A DNA stretch of 64,000 nucleotides from Streptomyces sp. NBC_00335. Its GTDB lineage: Bacteria; Actinomycetota; Actinomycetes; Streptomycetales; Streptomycetaceae. A model generated the notes under the pieces. That model saw only the letters and a program-made list of their open reading frames with translations. It did not search any database and was not told where the DNA came from. Positions 33,392-41,559 of the stretch are shown here, in pieces. The position numbers and the translations under genes were made by a program. The first letter of the stretch is position 1; the number at the start of each line of letters is the position of its first letter. Location of the stretch: the NCBI RefSeq assembly GCF_036127095.1, contig NZ_CP108006.1:5447501-5511500 (forward strand), read 5' to 3'.

Positions 33392-35209
33392 CTACTCGAC
33401 GGTGACGGACTTCGCCAGGTTGCGCGGCTTGTCGATGTCGCGGCCCATGGCCAGGGCCGTGTGGTACGCCAGCAGCTGCAGCGGGATGCCCATCAGGATC
33501 GGGTCCAGCTCGTCCTCGTTCTTGGGCACGAGGATCGTGTGGTCGGCCTTCTCCTGCTTGGTGTGGGCGACCGCCAGGATCCGGCCACTGCGGGCCTTGA
33601 TCTCTTCGAGCGCGGCGCGGTTCTTCTCCAGCAGGTCGTCGTCCGGGACGATCGCGACCGTCGGCAGCGAGGGCTCGATGAGGGCGAGCGGACCGTGCTT
33701 GAGCTCGGAGGCCGGGTAGGCCTCGGCGTGGATGTAGGAGATCTCCTTGAGCTTCAGGGAGGCCTCCAGGGCCACCGGGTAGCCCCGGACGCGGCCGATG
33801 AACATCATCGACTTGGCCTCGGCGTACTCCGCGGCCAGCTTCTTGATGTCCTCCTCGCCGTCCAGGATCTCCTGGATCTGCGCGGGCAGCTTGCGCAGGC
33901 CGTCGATGATCCGCTTGCCGTCGGTGACGGACAGGTCGCGGATGCGGCCCAGGTGCACGGCGAGCAGCGCGAAGGCCACGACCGTGTTGGTGAAGCACTT
34001 GGTGGAGACGACGCAGACCTCGGGGCCGGCGTGCACGTACACGCCGCCGTCGGCGGCGCGGGCGATCGCGGAGCCGACCACGTTGACCACGCCGAGGACG
34101 CGGGCGCCCTTGCGCTTGAGCTCCTGCACGGCCGCGAGCACGTCGTACGTCTCACCGGACTGGGAGACCGCGATGTAGAGGGTGTCGGGGTCCACGACCG
34201 GGTTGCGGTAGCGGAACTCCGAGGCCGGCTCGGCGTCGGCGGGGATGCGGGCCAGGCTCTCGATGAGGCCCGCACCGATCAGGCCGGCGTGGTACGAGGT
34301 GCCGCAGCCCAGGATCTTGACCCGGCGGATGCCGCGCGCCTCGCGCGGGTCCAGGTTCAGGCCGCCCAGGTGGACGGTGCTGAAGCGGTCGTCGATCCGG
34401 CCGCGCAGGACGCGGTCGACGGCGTCGGCCTGCTCGGAGATCTCCTTGTGCATGTACGTGTCGTGGCCGCCCATGTCGTAGGAGGCGGCCTCCCACTCCA
34501 CGGTCTCGGGCGTGGCGGTGGTCGTCGTACCGGAGGTGGTGTAGGTCCGGAAGTCGTCGGCCTTCAGGGTCGCCATCTCGCCGTCGTCGAGGGTGACGAT
34601 CTGGCGGGTGTGCGAGACGAGCGCGGCGATGTCCGAGGCGACGAACATCTCCTTCTCGCCGATGCCGAGGACGACCGGGGAGCCGTTGCGGGCCACGACG
34701 ATGCGGTCGGGGAAGTCGGCGTGCATGACGGCGATGCCGTAGGTGCCCTCGACGACCTTGAGCGCCTCGCGGACCTTCTCCTCCAGGGTGTCGGCCTGGG
34801 CGCGGGCGATGAGGTGGACGAGCACCTCGGTGTCGGTCTCCGAGAGGAAGGCGACCCCGTCGGCCTCCAGCTTGGCGCGCAGCTCGGAGGCGTTGTCGAC
34901 GATGCCGTTGTGGACGACGGCGACCTTGTTGTCGGCGTCCAGGTGCGGGTGGGAGTTGAGGTCGCTCGGGGCGCCGTGGGTGGCCCAGCGGGTGTGGGCG
35001 ATGCCGGTGGTGCCGGCGAAGCGCTTGGGTACCCGGGACTCCAGCTCGCGCACGCGGCCCTTGGCCTTGACGACCTTCAGGGCCGCCGCCTTCGGGCTGT
35101 TGACGACGATGCCCGCGGAGTCGTAGCCGCGGTACTCCAGTCGCTGCAGGCCCTCCAGAAGCAGCGGTGCCACGTCACGCTTGCCGATGTAACCCACGAT
35201 TCCGCACAT
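33392..35209 (-). CDS. glmS: Glutamine--fructose-6-phosphate aminotransferase
   Basis: GlmS makes glucosamine-6-phosphate, the first step to peptidoglycan and other amino sugars. It has 605 residues and starts MCGIVGYIG with the catalytic Cys2 of the Ntn glutaminase domain (about 1-215). Two SIS sugar-isomerase domains follow (about 290-420 with CGTSYHAGL, about 455-600 with GRVRGYPVALEASLKLKE). The end SVTVE is the family C-terminus. ATG 35209 has GGAGGGG upstream. A small gene with a DasR-like site in its upstream region precedes it on the same strand, linking it to GlcNAc control. Confidence 0.97.
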   Translation of the reverse strand: MCGIVGYIGKRDVAPLLLEGLQRLEYRGYDSAGIVVNSPKAAALKVVKAKGRVRELESRVPKRFAGTTGIAHTRWATHGAPSDLNSHPHLDADNKVAVVHNGIVDNASELRAKLEADGVAFLSETDTEVLVHLIARAQADTLEEKVREALKVVEGTYGIAVMHADFPDRIVVARNGSPVVLGIGEKEMFVASDIAALVSHTRQIVTLDDGEMATLKADDFRTYTTSGTTTTATPETVEWEAASYDMGGHDTYMHKEISEQADAVDRVLRGRIDDRFSTVHLGGLNLDPREARGIRRVKILGCGTSYHAGLIGAGLIESLARIPADAEPASEFRYRNPVVDPDTLYIAVSQSGETYDVLAAVQELKRKGARVLGVVNVVGSAIARAADGGVYVHAGPEVCVVSTKCFTNTVVAFALLAVHLGRIRDLSVTDGKRIIDGLRKLPAQIQEILDGEEDIKKLAAEYAEAKSMMFIGRVRGYPVALEASLKLKEISYIHAEAYPASELKHGPLALIEPSLPTVAIVPDDDLLEKNRAALEEIKARSGRILAVAHTKQEKADHTILVPKNEDELDPILMGIPLQLLAYHTALAMGRDIDKPRNLAKSVTVE

Positions 35210-35273
35210 AAGGTCTTTCCCCTCCTGAAGTTCGGTTGCTCTTGCCGCTGTCCGGATCCCCGGCGGGTGGTGC

Positions 35274-35549
35274 TCAGCCGTAGACGATGCGGCGCAGTTG
35301 CCGGAGCGAGAGCTCCGGCGGTGCCACGGCGCGGTGCGGCAGTTCGGCCGCGATCCGCTCGAAGATGTCCGCGTTGACCGCGCCCCCGGACTGGAGCTCA
35401 CGGTGGCGCCGACGGACGAACTCCTCGGTGCTCTCGTCGAAGTACGCGAGGACGTCGAGTACCACTCGGGCGGCTTCGCCCCGCTGGAGCGAGGTGCTGC
35501 GCACCAAGTGGTCGACGAGGTCGTCGTGCGACGGGCGGCGGTCGGGCAT
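35274..35549 (-). CDS. Conserved small protein preceding glmS (91 aa)
   Basis: ATG at 35549; no clear ribosome site. The 91 residues are helical and charged (DDLVDHLVRSTSLQRGEAARVVLDVL, split here by fold), with no membrane segment or Cys. The fold may be a small helical bundle. It is 64 bases upstream of glmS on the same strand and probably shares its promoter. A strong hairpin and a DasR-like palindrome lie upstream of it. The function is unknown. Confidence 0.75.
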   Translation of the reverse strand: MPDRRPSHDDLVDHLVRSTSLQRGEAARVVLDVLAYFDESTEEFVRRRHRELQSGGAVNADIFERIAAELPHRAVAPPELSLRQLRRIVYG

Positions 35550-35586
35550 CCGTCGATATTGGCGGTACCGGCCGCAGAACGCAAAA

Positions 35587-35610
35587 ATCCTGCCCGAAAT
35601 CGGGCAGGAT
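35587..35610 (-). terminator. Intrinsic terminator with T-tract (after DUF4429 gene)
   Basis: On the minus strand a 10-bp stem (ATCCTGCCCG / CGGGCAGGAT) with an ATTT loop is followed by TTTTTG. This classical terminator is rare in Streptomyces. It lies 47 bases after the DUF4429 gene stop but 38 bases before the 91-aa gene, so it could also be an attenuator in the leader of the glmS operon. Confidence 0.75.
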
Positions 35611-35613
35611 CGC

Positions 35614-35629
35614 GCTGGTCTGGACCAGG
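35614..35629. promoter_or_regulatory. DasR-responsive element (dre)-like palindrome
   Basis: GCTGGTCTGGACCAGG matches the dre core TGGTCTAGACCA at 11 of 12 bases, and the flanks are also complementary. DasR is the GntR-family regulator of GlcNAc and chitin use in Streptomyces. The site is 65 bp upstream of the small gene leading to glmS. Strong match, but binding is not shown. Confidence 0.7.
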
Positions 35630-35656
35630 GGAGGGGTGAATTCCGGTACTAGATGC

Positions 35657-36604
35657 TCAGAAACGACCCAAAATCGCCGCTTTCGCCGTCGAGAACTCCT
35701 CGGCCGTGAGGATCCCCGCCTGGTGCAGCTCTCCCAGCTCGCGCAGCCGGCGCAGCAGGGAGTCGTGGTCGGTTGCCGGGGCGGTGCCGGCGGCCGGAGC
35801 CGGGGCGGCAGCCGGAGCAGGGGCCGGGAGGGTCCCGGGCGGGAGCGGGAGCGGGAGCGGGAGCGGAAGCGAGGGCAGGGGCTCGGGCCCGGGCGCGGGT
35901 GCCGCCGGGTGGGGCATGCGGACCACCACGGCAGCCGCGACCAGCGCCATCAGGTGGGACTTCTTGGAGCCGTACAGCTCCACCGTGTACGGGTCGTACT
36001 TCGGCGGGGCGCTCTGGGCGGGGGCGCCCGCCAGGGCGAAGCGGATCAACCCGTTCGTCAGCCCCCGGGCCGGGGCCCACTCCACCGACCGCAGGTCCGC
36101 GACCCGGAACTCCCGGACTCCGCCGGACCGTTTCGCCTCCTCCGCCATCCAGTTCCACTCCAGGGACACCCGGTCCCCGTCGAAGGCCACGGTCCCCTCG
36201 CCCGCGTCGACCGTGATCGGCACCGCGGGGCCCGGCAGGAGGTAGGAGTCGGCGGACCCGGCATCCACCTGGTCCAGAAGCAGGGCGTTGCGGACCTCGT
36301 CCACGAAGTACTCCGCCACCCCGCCGCGGTCCGGTTCCACGGTCAGCCGGTACGGATCGGAGGCCTCCGGCAGCCGGCCGCCCGTCACCTGGAGCAGCGG
36401 GTCCGCGCCGTCACGCAGCCGCAGGCGCAGCCGGCCCGCCTGGCGCCCCGGTTCGAAGGAGATGCCGGCCAGCGCGCGCAGCGGGACGAGCACCTCGCCC
36501 AGCGTCTGGCGCAGCAGGCTCACCCCCTTGTCGCGGCCCGGCACGATGCGCACCGCGTCCCCGTCGAAGGTCCATGTGCCGTCCTTCTGGATGATTTCCG
36601 CCAT
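35657..36604 (-). CDS. DUF4429 domain protein with C-terminal SHOCT motif
   Basis: This 315-residue protein starts at ATG 36604 (MAEIIQKDGTWTFDGDAVRIVPG). Two beta-rich DUF4429-like repeats lie at about 5-110 and 125-225. They are followed by a Pro/Ala/Leu-rich linker (PLPLPLPLP) and a short helical SHOCT end (LRELGELHQAGILTAEEF). SHOCT domains occur at the ends of many bacterial proteins and may mediate oligomer formation. There is no signal peptide. A terminator with a T-tract follows. The role is unknown. Confidence 0.85.
   Translation of the reverse strand: MAEIIQKDGTWTFDGDAVRIVPGRDKGVSLLRQTLGEVLVPLRALAGISFEPGRQAGRLRLRLRDGADPLLQVTGGRLPEASDPYRLTVEPDRGGVAEYFVDEVRNALLLDQVDAGSADSYLLPGPAVPITVDAGEGTVAFDGDRVSLEWNWMAEEAKRSGGVREFRVADLRSVEWAPARGLTNGLIRFALAGAPAQSAPPKYDPYTVELYGSKKSHLMALVAAAVVVRMPHPAAPAPGPEPLPSLPLPLPLPLPPGTLPAPAPAAAPAPAAGTAPATDHDSLLRRLRELGELHQAGILTAEEFSTAKAAILGRF
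35841..35872. repeat. GGGAGC tandem repeat coding the Pro-Leu linker
   Basis: Repeated GGGAGC units encode the Pro-Leu repeats of the DUF4429/SHOCT protein on the minus strand. Such repeats can change length by slippage. Confidence 0.6.
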
Positions 36605-36637
36605 CCTTGGATTCTTGCACCGGCCCCACGAGCCCGG

Positions 36638-36653
36638 TTGGCCTATACCTAGG
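36638..36653 (+). promoter_or_regulatory. Weak dre-like sequence overlapping hexosaminidase promoter
   Basis: TGGCCTATACCT matches the dre core TGGTCTAGACCA at 9 of 12 positions and contains TATACC as a possible -10 box 8 nt before the ATG at 36657. It may combine promoter and DasR site; the match is too weak to be sure. Confidence 0.35.
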
Positions 36654-36656
36654 CCC

Positions 36657-38261
36657 ATGAGAGTCCCGCGACGCATGCTCGCCGCCCTCCTCGTCCTCGC
36701 CGCCGTCCCCGCGGCCGCCTCCTGCAGCAGCGCCGCGAGGGGGGACGACGCCCGACCCCGTCGAGCAGCTTCCGAGCCCCCCGTCGTGCTCGCGCCCTAC
36801 GAACGGCTCCTGCCGGCTCCCGTTTCCGCGCACGCCGAAGGCCCGGGCTACGCCTTCGGTCCGGGCACGGTCATCCGTACCGGCCTGACCGACGACGAGG
36901 CGGTCCGCAGGGTCGGCGAACTCCTCGCCGAGCAGTTGCGCGGCCCCAGCGGGCTGCCGCTGCCCGTGGTCGACGGAGTGGAGGGCGACGGGATCCGGCT
37001 GCGGATCGACGAACGGGCCGAGGGCGCGGGGGAGGAGGGCTACCGGCTGGAGTCCGGGCCCGGCGGGGTCACCCTCACCGCCCGCACGCCCGCGGGGCTC
37101 TTCCACGCCGGCCAGACGCTGCGCCAGCTCCTGCCGGTGTCCGGTCCGGGGACGGTGCCGGGCGGCACGGTCACCGACGCGCCGCGCTTCGCGTACCGGG
37201 GGGCGATGGTGGACGTGGCCCGCCACTTCTTCACGGTGGAGCAGGTCAAGCGGTACGTCGACCAGCTCGCGCAGTACAAGGTCAACACCCTGCACCTGCA
37301 CCTGACCGACGACCAGGGCTGGCGCATCGCGATCGACTCCTGGCCCGGGCTCGCGGAGCACGGGGGCGCGAGCGAGGTCGGCGGCGGACCCGGCGGGCAC
37401 TGGACGAAGGACGAGTACCGGGACCTGGTGGCGTACGCCTCGGAGCGGTACGTGGACGTGGTCCCGGAGATCGACATGCCCGGCCACGTGAACGCCGCAC
37501 AGGCCGCCTACGCCGAGCTGAACTGCGACGGCAAGGCGCGCGAGCACTACACCGGGATCAAGGTCGGCTTCAGCTCGCTGTGCGTGGGCAAGGAGCGGAC
37601 CTACGAGTTCATCGACCAGGTGCTGGGGGAGCTCGCGGAGCTGACCCCCGGCAAGTACCTGCACATCGGCGGCGACGAAGCGCACTCCACGCCCGCCGCG
37701 GACTACGCGGCCTTCATGGACCGCGCCCAGGCGGTCGTGGCGAAGCACGGCAAGACGGTGGTGGCCTGGCACCAGCTCGCGACGGCCCGCCCGGCCCCGG
37801 GAGCGGTGCTCCAGTACTGGGGACACGACCGCACGGCGGCCCCCGAGAAGGCGGCGGTGGCCGCGGCCGCCAAGGCCGGCAGCCCGGTGATCCTGTCCCC
37901 GGCGGACCGGCTCTACCTGGACATGAAGTACGACAAGGAGACGAAGCCGGGTCTGGCCTGGGCCGGGTACGTGCCGGTGCGCCGCGCCTACGACTGGGAC
38001 CCGGGGACCTATATGACGGGCCTCCCGGAGTCTTCGGTCCTCGGGGTGGAGGCCCCGCTGTGGACGGAGACCATCGCGACGCGGGGGGACTGGGAGCTGA
38101 TGGCCTTCCCGCGCGTACTGGGGCTGGCGGAGCTGGGCTGGTCCCCGGCCGCCGGCCGCGACTGGACCTCGTACCGGCTGCGCCTGGCCGCCCAGGGCCC
38201 GCGGCTGGACGCCCAGGACGTCACCTTCTTCCGGGCGCCGGACGTGCCGTGGGGCCCGTGA
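36657..38261 (+). CDS. Beta-N-acetylhexosaminidase lipoprotein (GH20)
   Basis: This secreted, lipid-anchored enzyme releases GlcNAc from chitin fragments. The 534 residues begin with a lipobox (LLVLAAVPAAASC). An N-terminal GH20b domain precedes the catalytic barrel: TLHLHLTDDQGWR, VPEIDMPGH and the Asp-Glu pair in HIGGDEAH. Catalytic Asp and Glu are therefore present. ATG at 36657 lacks a ribosome site and may be leaderless. In S. coelicolor the corresponding gene (SCO2786, from memory) lies next to desD. Confidence 0.93.
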   Translation: MRVPRRMLAALLVLAAVPAAASCSSAARGDDARPRRAASEPPVVLAPYERLLPAPVSAHAEGPGYAFGPGTVIRTGLTDDEAVRRVGELLAEQLRGPSGLPLPVVDGVEGDGIRLRIDERAEGAGEEGYRLESGPGGVTLTARTPAGLFHAGQTLRQLLPVSGPGTVPGGTVTDAPRFAYRGAMVDVARHFFTVEQVKRYVDQLAQYKVNTLHLHLTDDQGWRIAIDSWPGLAEHGGASEVGGGPGGHWTKDEYRDLVAYASERYVDVVPEIDMPGHVNAAQAAYAELNCDGKAREHYTGIKVGFSSLCVGKERTYEFIDQVLGELAELTPGKYLHIGGDEAHSTPAADYAAFMDRAQAVVAKHGKTVVAWHQLATARPAPGAVLQYWGHDRTAAPEKAAVAAAAKAGSPVILSPADRLYLDMKYDKETKPGLAWAGYVPVRRAYDWDPGTYMTGLPESSVLGVEAPLWTETIATRGDWELMAFPRVLGLAELGWSPAAGRDWTSYRLRLAAQGPRLDAQDVTFFRAPDVPWGP

Positions 38262-38327
38262 CGGCCCGCCGGAACGGGGCACCACCTGCCTGACCCCCTG
38301 GATCGGACGGTGCTGCAGGATGTGCGG

Positions 38328-39350
38328 GTGATATTCCGAGGCAGGAAGCTCCCGGGCGTCGTGGAGCAGTTCGAGAAGGCCGTGCGCGCGCAGGACGCGC
38401 CGGTATCGGAACGGGCGTTCGCGAAGCTCCTTCGGGTGGCCGGCAAGGCCGGGGACGCCGAGTACCGGGAGGCGGGACCCCGGCTGGCGGCGCTGCTCGG
38501 GGAGATCCCGCCCGGGCCGAGGGCCACGGTCGGGGTGATCGTCGGGGCGTGCGTGGAGCGGGGCGCGGACCCGGTCGTCTGCGCGCCGGGGATCCTCACC
38601 GGGGCCACGGAGGCGTTCGCGGTCGCCCTTGAATTCTGCGCGCGCTGGGCGGAGACGGGCGGCGGGGAACTGCCGGGCCCCGAGGGCGAGCACACCGACG
38701 AGATCGCCGAGCGGGTGGGGCACGACCTCGCGGTGGGCTGGTTCTCGCTGCCGGAATGGGAGATGGCGGCCGTCGCCGTGCTGGGCACGGCGGCCGTGCG
38801 CCGGACGGTGGAGGGCAAGGCGGAGCTGCTCGCCCGCGTGGAGCGGGTGACGGAGGCCTCGGGCGACGCGTTCAAGTGCCTGACGTACGCCCTGCGGGTG
38901 CTGGACGACGAGCCGCTCATCGTCCTGCACCGCGAGAGCGGGACCGGCTTCGCCCTGCGCATGAGCGGAATCGGTGACAACTTCCAGCTGCACACCCTGC
39001 TCGCGGGCGTGCTCACCGGCGGCAACCACGTGCCGGGCGAGGCCCCGTCGGCGCGGGAGGTCGCCGTGTGCCGGGACGCCGACGGGATGGTCCCGACGAC
39101 CGGGGCGTTCAACCTGGTCGGTGCGGACGGGATCTGGATCTTCAACGAGGGCACCCCGACCGACATCGCCGTCGTGGACGGCGTCCGGCTGCTCGTCCTG
39201 GACCCGTCCCCGTACCGGCGGAGCTGGGAGGCGGGGCGGTTCTTCCCCGGCATGCACGGCGACCTGGTGCTGGAGCGGGTGCTCGGCGCGGAGGAGACCG
39301 CCGGCTGGTTCGGCAAGGTGGCTCCGGACAAGGGGTGGGCGCGCGCGTGA
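38328..39350 (+). CDS. Unknown conserved protein at the usual desABCD site (340 aa)
   Basis: GTG at 38328 has AGGA 7 nt upstream and is preferred; GTG 38322 and 38310 are alternatives. The soluble protein has a helical N-terminal half (EQFEKAVRAQDAP, helical repeats) and a beta-rich C-terminal half (VLDDEPLIVLHRESG, SYRRSWEAGRFFPG-like end). I do not recognise the family. It fills the space between the hexosaminidase and the siderophore-interacting protein where desferrioxamine synthesis genes normally stand. No similarity to DesA-D was seen. Confidence 0.7.
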   Translation: MIFRGRKLPGVVEQFEKAVRAQDAPVSERAFAKLLRVAGKAGDAEYREAGPRLAALLGEIPPGPRATVGVIVGACVERGADPVVCAPGILTGATEAFAVALEFCARWAETGGGELPGPEGEHTDEIAERVGHDLAVGWFSLPEWEMAAVAVLGTAAVRRTVEGKAELLARVERVTEASGDAFKCLTYALRVLDDEPLIVLHRESGTGFALRMSGIGDNFQLHTLLAGVLTGGNHVPGEAPSAREVAVCRDADGMVPTTGAFNLVGADGIWIFNEGTPTDIAVVDGVRLLVLDPSPYRRSWEAGRFFPGMHGDLVLERVLGAEETAGWFGKVAPDKGWARA

Positions 39351-39366
39351 GGAACCGGAGCTGGGG

Positions 39367-40308
39367 CTAGAGCGCCGCGGTCGGGTCCTCGTCGGGGGCC
39401 CGGCCCGCGTAGGCCTCCGCGAGGAGCTGTTCCTCGCTCGCGCCGAGCCGCCAGTATCCGGTGAAGCGGACCGCGCGCCGGTCGACGCCGCAGTCCTGGA
39501 CGAAGTGCCTGCGGACCGCGCGGATCGTCGCGGACTCGCCCGCGATCCAGGCGTACGGGGCTCCGGCGGCGGGCCGTTCGGCCGCCCGGAGGGCCTCCAG
39601 CACCCGGTCGGTGCGTTCCGGGCCGGTGCCCGGCTCCCGGACCACCCAGGTGATGTCCGCGTCGGCGGACGTCGGCAGGTACAGCCGGTCGTCCTCGTGC
39701 GGGACCTCGAACCAGGCCCTGACCGGGGTGCCCTCGGGGAGCCGGTCCAGGATCGCGGAGGCCGCGGGCAGGGCGGTCTCGTCGGCGTACATCAGGATCG
39801 CGTCGGTGGCGGCCGGCGGCTGGAAGCGTACGGACTTGTTCTCCGCGACGGCCGGGCCGATGGCCATGATCCGGCGGCCGGTCACCGCGCGGCCCGCCCA
39901 GGACGAGGCGGGGGAGGTGGTGCCGTGCAGGACGAAGTCGATGTCCACCTCGTCCACGCCCGCGGGGGTACGGCGCTGCTCGCGGACCGTGTACGAGCGC
40001 ATCACCGGGCGCTCCTCGTCCGGCATCGCACGCCAGTCGCCGAACCAGGTGTCCTCGCCGGTGGACGGCAGCACCGTGTGCTCCCGGCCGGCGGGCGGCA
40101 GGAAGAGGGACAGGCTCTGGTCGTAGCCGCCCGAGCGGAAGTCCGTCAGGGAGGCGCCGCCGAAGGTGATCCGCAGGAAGGAGCGGCCGAGGCGGCGCGT
40201 GCGGAGCACTTCGAGCTCGAAGAACCGGAAGTGGGGGATCTCGGCTTCGGGCGCGGGCGCGGGCGCGGTGGTGGCGGCGGCGGTGCTGGCGTTGGCGTTG
40301 GCGGTCAT
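39367..40308 (-). CDS. Siderophore-interacting protein (ferric-siderophore reductase)
   Basis: This FAD-binding reductase of the ViuB/SIP family has 313 residues and frees iron from ferric siderophores. An Ala/Pro-rich head precedes the FAD-binding RSYTVRE motif. The SIP C-terminal domain has LMYADETALPA, WIAGESATIRAVRRHF (NADPH side) and the end GYWRLGASEEQL. ATG 40308 has GGGGGG upstream. It follows desE on the same strand, but a strong terminator lies between them and no separate iron box was seen, so its regulation is unclear. Confidence 0.9.
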   Translation of the reverse strand: MTANANASTAAATTAPAPAPEAEIPHFRFFELEVLRTRRLGRSFLRITFGGASLTDFRSGGYDQSLSLFLPPAGREHTVLPSTGEDTWFGDWRAMPDEERPVMRSYTVREQRRTPAGVDEVDIDFVLHGTTSPASSWAGRAVTGRRIMAIGPAVAENKSVRFQPPAATDAILMYADETALPAASAILDRLPEGTPVRAWFEVPHEDDRLYLPTSADADITWVVREPGTGPERTDRVLEALRAAERPAAGAPYAWIAGESATIRAVRRHFVQDCGVDRRAVRFTGYWRLGASEEQLLAEAYAGRAPDEDPTAAL

Positions 40309-40352
40309 GCGGAGGGTCCCCCCTGGGATCGGCGATGACGGGCGAAGCAGAA

Positions 40353-40383
40353 GGCCCCGGCGCCTGGGTGAGGCGCCGGGGCC
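40353..40383 (-). terminator. Terminator after desE
   Basis: A perfect 13-bp stem (40353-40365 with 40371-40383) and a 5-nt loop lie 14 bases downstream of the desE stop on the minus strand. It separates desE from the SIP gene. Confidence 0.85.
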
Positions 40384-40396
40384 GGACGGCCAGGGG

Positions 40397-41434
40397 TCAG
40401 CTGACCTTCTTGGCGTTCTGGATGGCCTTGGTGAGCTCTTCGACGATCTGCGCGCACTTCTCGTAGGAGTAGATCGGCTCGGTCACGCGGGGGGTGATCT
40501 GACCGGCCTTGACGGCCGGCATCTCGGCCCAGGTCGGCTTGGCCTTCAGCTCCTCCGGCTGGAGGGTGCCGGTGCGGTTGTCGAGGAGGATCACGTCGGC
40601 CTTGTACTTGCCGGCGTTCTCCCAGCTGAGGCTCTCGAAGAAGCCGCCCTCGACCTTGTCCGGGACGACGAACTCGACGCCGAGCGACTGGAAGTACTTC
40701 AGGTCGGCGGAGGTGGCCGGGGTGGAGACGTAGAACAGGTCCGCGGCGCCGGAACCGACGAGCACCTTGATGCCCGGGTTCGCCTTGGTGGCCTCGCGGA
40801 GCTTCGCGGAGGCGGCCTCGAAGCGGGCCTTGGCGTCGACGGTCTTCTTGTCGTTCAGGTCGGCGCCCAGGGACTTCGCGAGATCCGCGGTGCGGGCCAG
40901 GGCCTTGTCCATCGTGACGTCGCCGCCCACGCCGATCGCGGCGGCCGGGGCCAGCTTCAGGATCTTGTCCTTGGAGGCTTCCGGCAGGTACCAGTAGCTG
41001 CCCTTCTCCCAGGTGTTGGTCACCAGGAGGTCGGGCTGCAGGGCTGCGTACTTCTCGACGTTGAACTCGTCGTAGACGTTGCCGATGATCTCGACCTTGG
41101 AGATGTCCATCGAGCCGGCCTGCACGTCGGCCTTGCCGTCGGCGGTCTTCGTCGGGCCGAACACGCCCTTGACGCCCACTCCGTAGTCGTGGAGCGCGGC
41201 CGCGGTGCCGGTGAAGGCGACGATGTTCTTCGGCGTGGACTTGGCGGTGACGTCCTTGCCCATGTCGTCCTTGAAGCTCCACGCGCCCGACGCGGCGCCC
41301 GTGCCCTTGTCGCCCGATCCGTCCTTCGCGGAGTCGCTGCCACCGCAGGCGGTGAGCGCGGCCACGAGGCCGAGGGCGCCGCCTGCCGCGATGAGACCGC
41401 GGCGGGTGAGGAGGGAGGAGCGGGACTTGGGCAT
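40397..41434 (-). CDS. desE: DesE-like ferric-siderophore-binding lipoprotein
   Basis: This substrate-binding lipoprotein of an iron-hydroxamate ABC importer has 345 residues from ATG 41434; GTG 41446 is an alternative. The N-terminus LTRRGLIAAGG (twin Arg) ends in the lipobox LVAALTAC, suggesting a Tat lipoprotein. The mature part has the FepB/FhuD-like bilobal pattern (NIVAFTGTAAALHDYG, QPDLLVTN, helix-rich hinge). An iron-box palindrome lies upstream. In S. coelicolor DesE binds desferrioxamine. Here the synthesis genes are missing nearby, so it may take up xenosiderophores. Confidence 0.85.
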   Translation of the reverse strand: MPKSRSSLLTRRGLIAAGGALGLVAALTACGGSDSAKDGSGDKGTGAASGAWSFKDDMGKDVTAKSTPKNIVAFTGTAAALHDYGVGVKGVFGPTKTADGKADVQAGSMDISKVEIIGNVYDEFNVEKYAALQPDLLVTNTWEKGSYWYLPEASKDKILKLAPAAAIGVGGDVTMDKALARTADLAKSLGADLNDKKTVDAKARFEAASAKLREATKANPGIKVLVGSGAADLFYVSTPATSADLKYFQSLGVEFVVPDKVEGGFFESLSWENAGKYKADVILLDNRTGTLQPEELKAKPTWAEMPAVKAGQITPRVTEPIYSYEKCAQIVEELTKAIQNAKKVS

Positions 41435-41482
41435 GGCGATGTCCACTTTCGTGCGTACTGGGTGGCTCGTGCGTTCGAGAGG

Positions 41483-41499
41483 AAGGTTAGCCTAACCTT
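41483..41499. promoter_or_regulatory. DmdR/IdeR iron box
   Basis: AAGGTTAGCCTAACCTT is a 17-bp near-palindrome matching the actinobacterial iron box (TTAGGTTAGGCTAACCTAA). It is 49 bp upstream of the desE ATG. Iron repression by DmdR1 is expected from the family. Confidence 0.85.
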
Positions 41500-41515
41500 G
41501 GCTGAGAACGATAAA

Positions 41516-41537
41516 GGGCCCTCCACATGGAGGGCCC
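41516..41537 (-). terminator. Terminator of the leucine-catabolism operon
   Basis: On the minus strand a 10-bp stem (TGGAGGGCCC-type arms, 41528-41537 and 41516-41525) is followed by TTTAT. It is 23 bases after the acyl-CoA dehydrogenase stop and just upstream of the desE iron box. Confidence 0.75.
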
Positions 41538-41559
41538 CGTACCGCACCACCGACTGCCG

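Noticed and set aside
33392..35273. A glmS ribozyme or riboswitch
   Set aside because: The 5' region between 35210 and 35273 is only 64 bases and has no conserved ribozyme core; the class is not known from actinobacteria.
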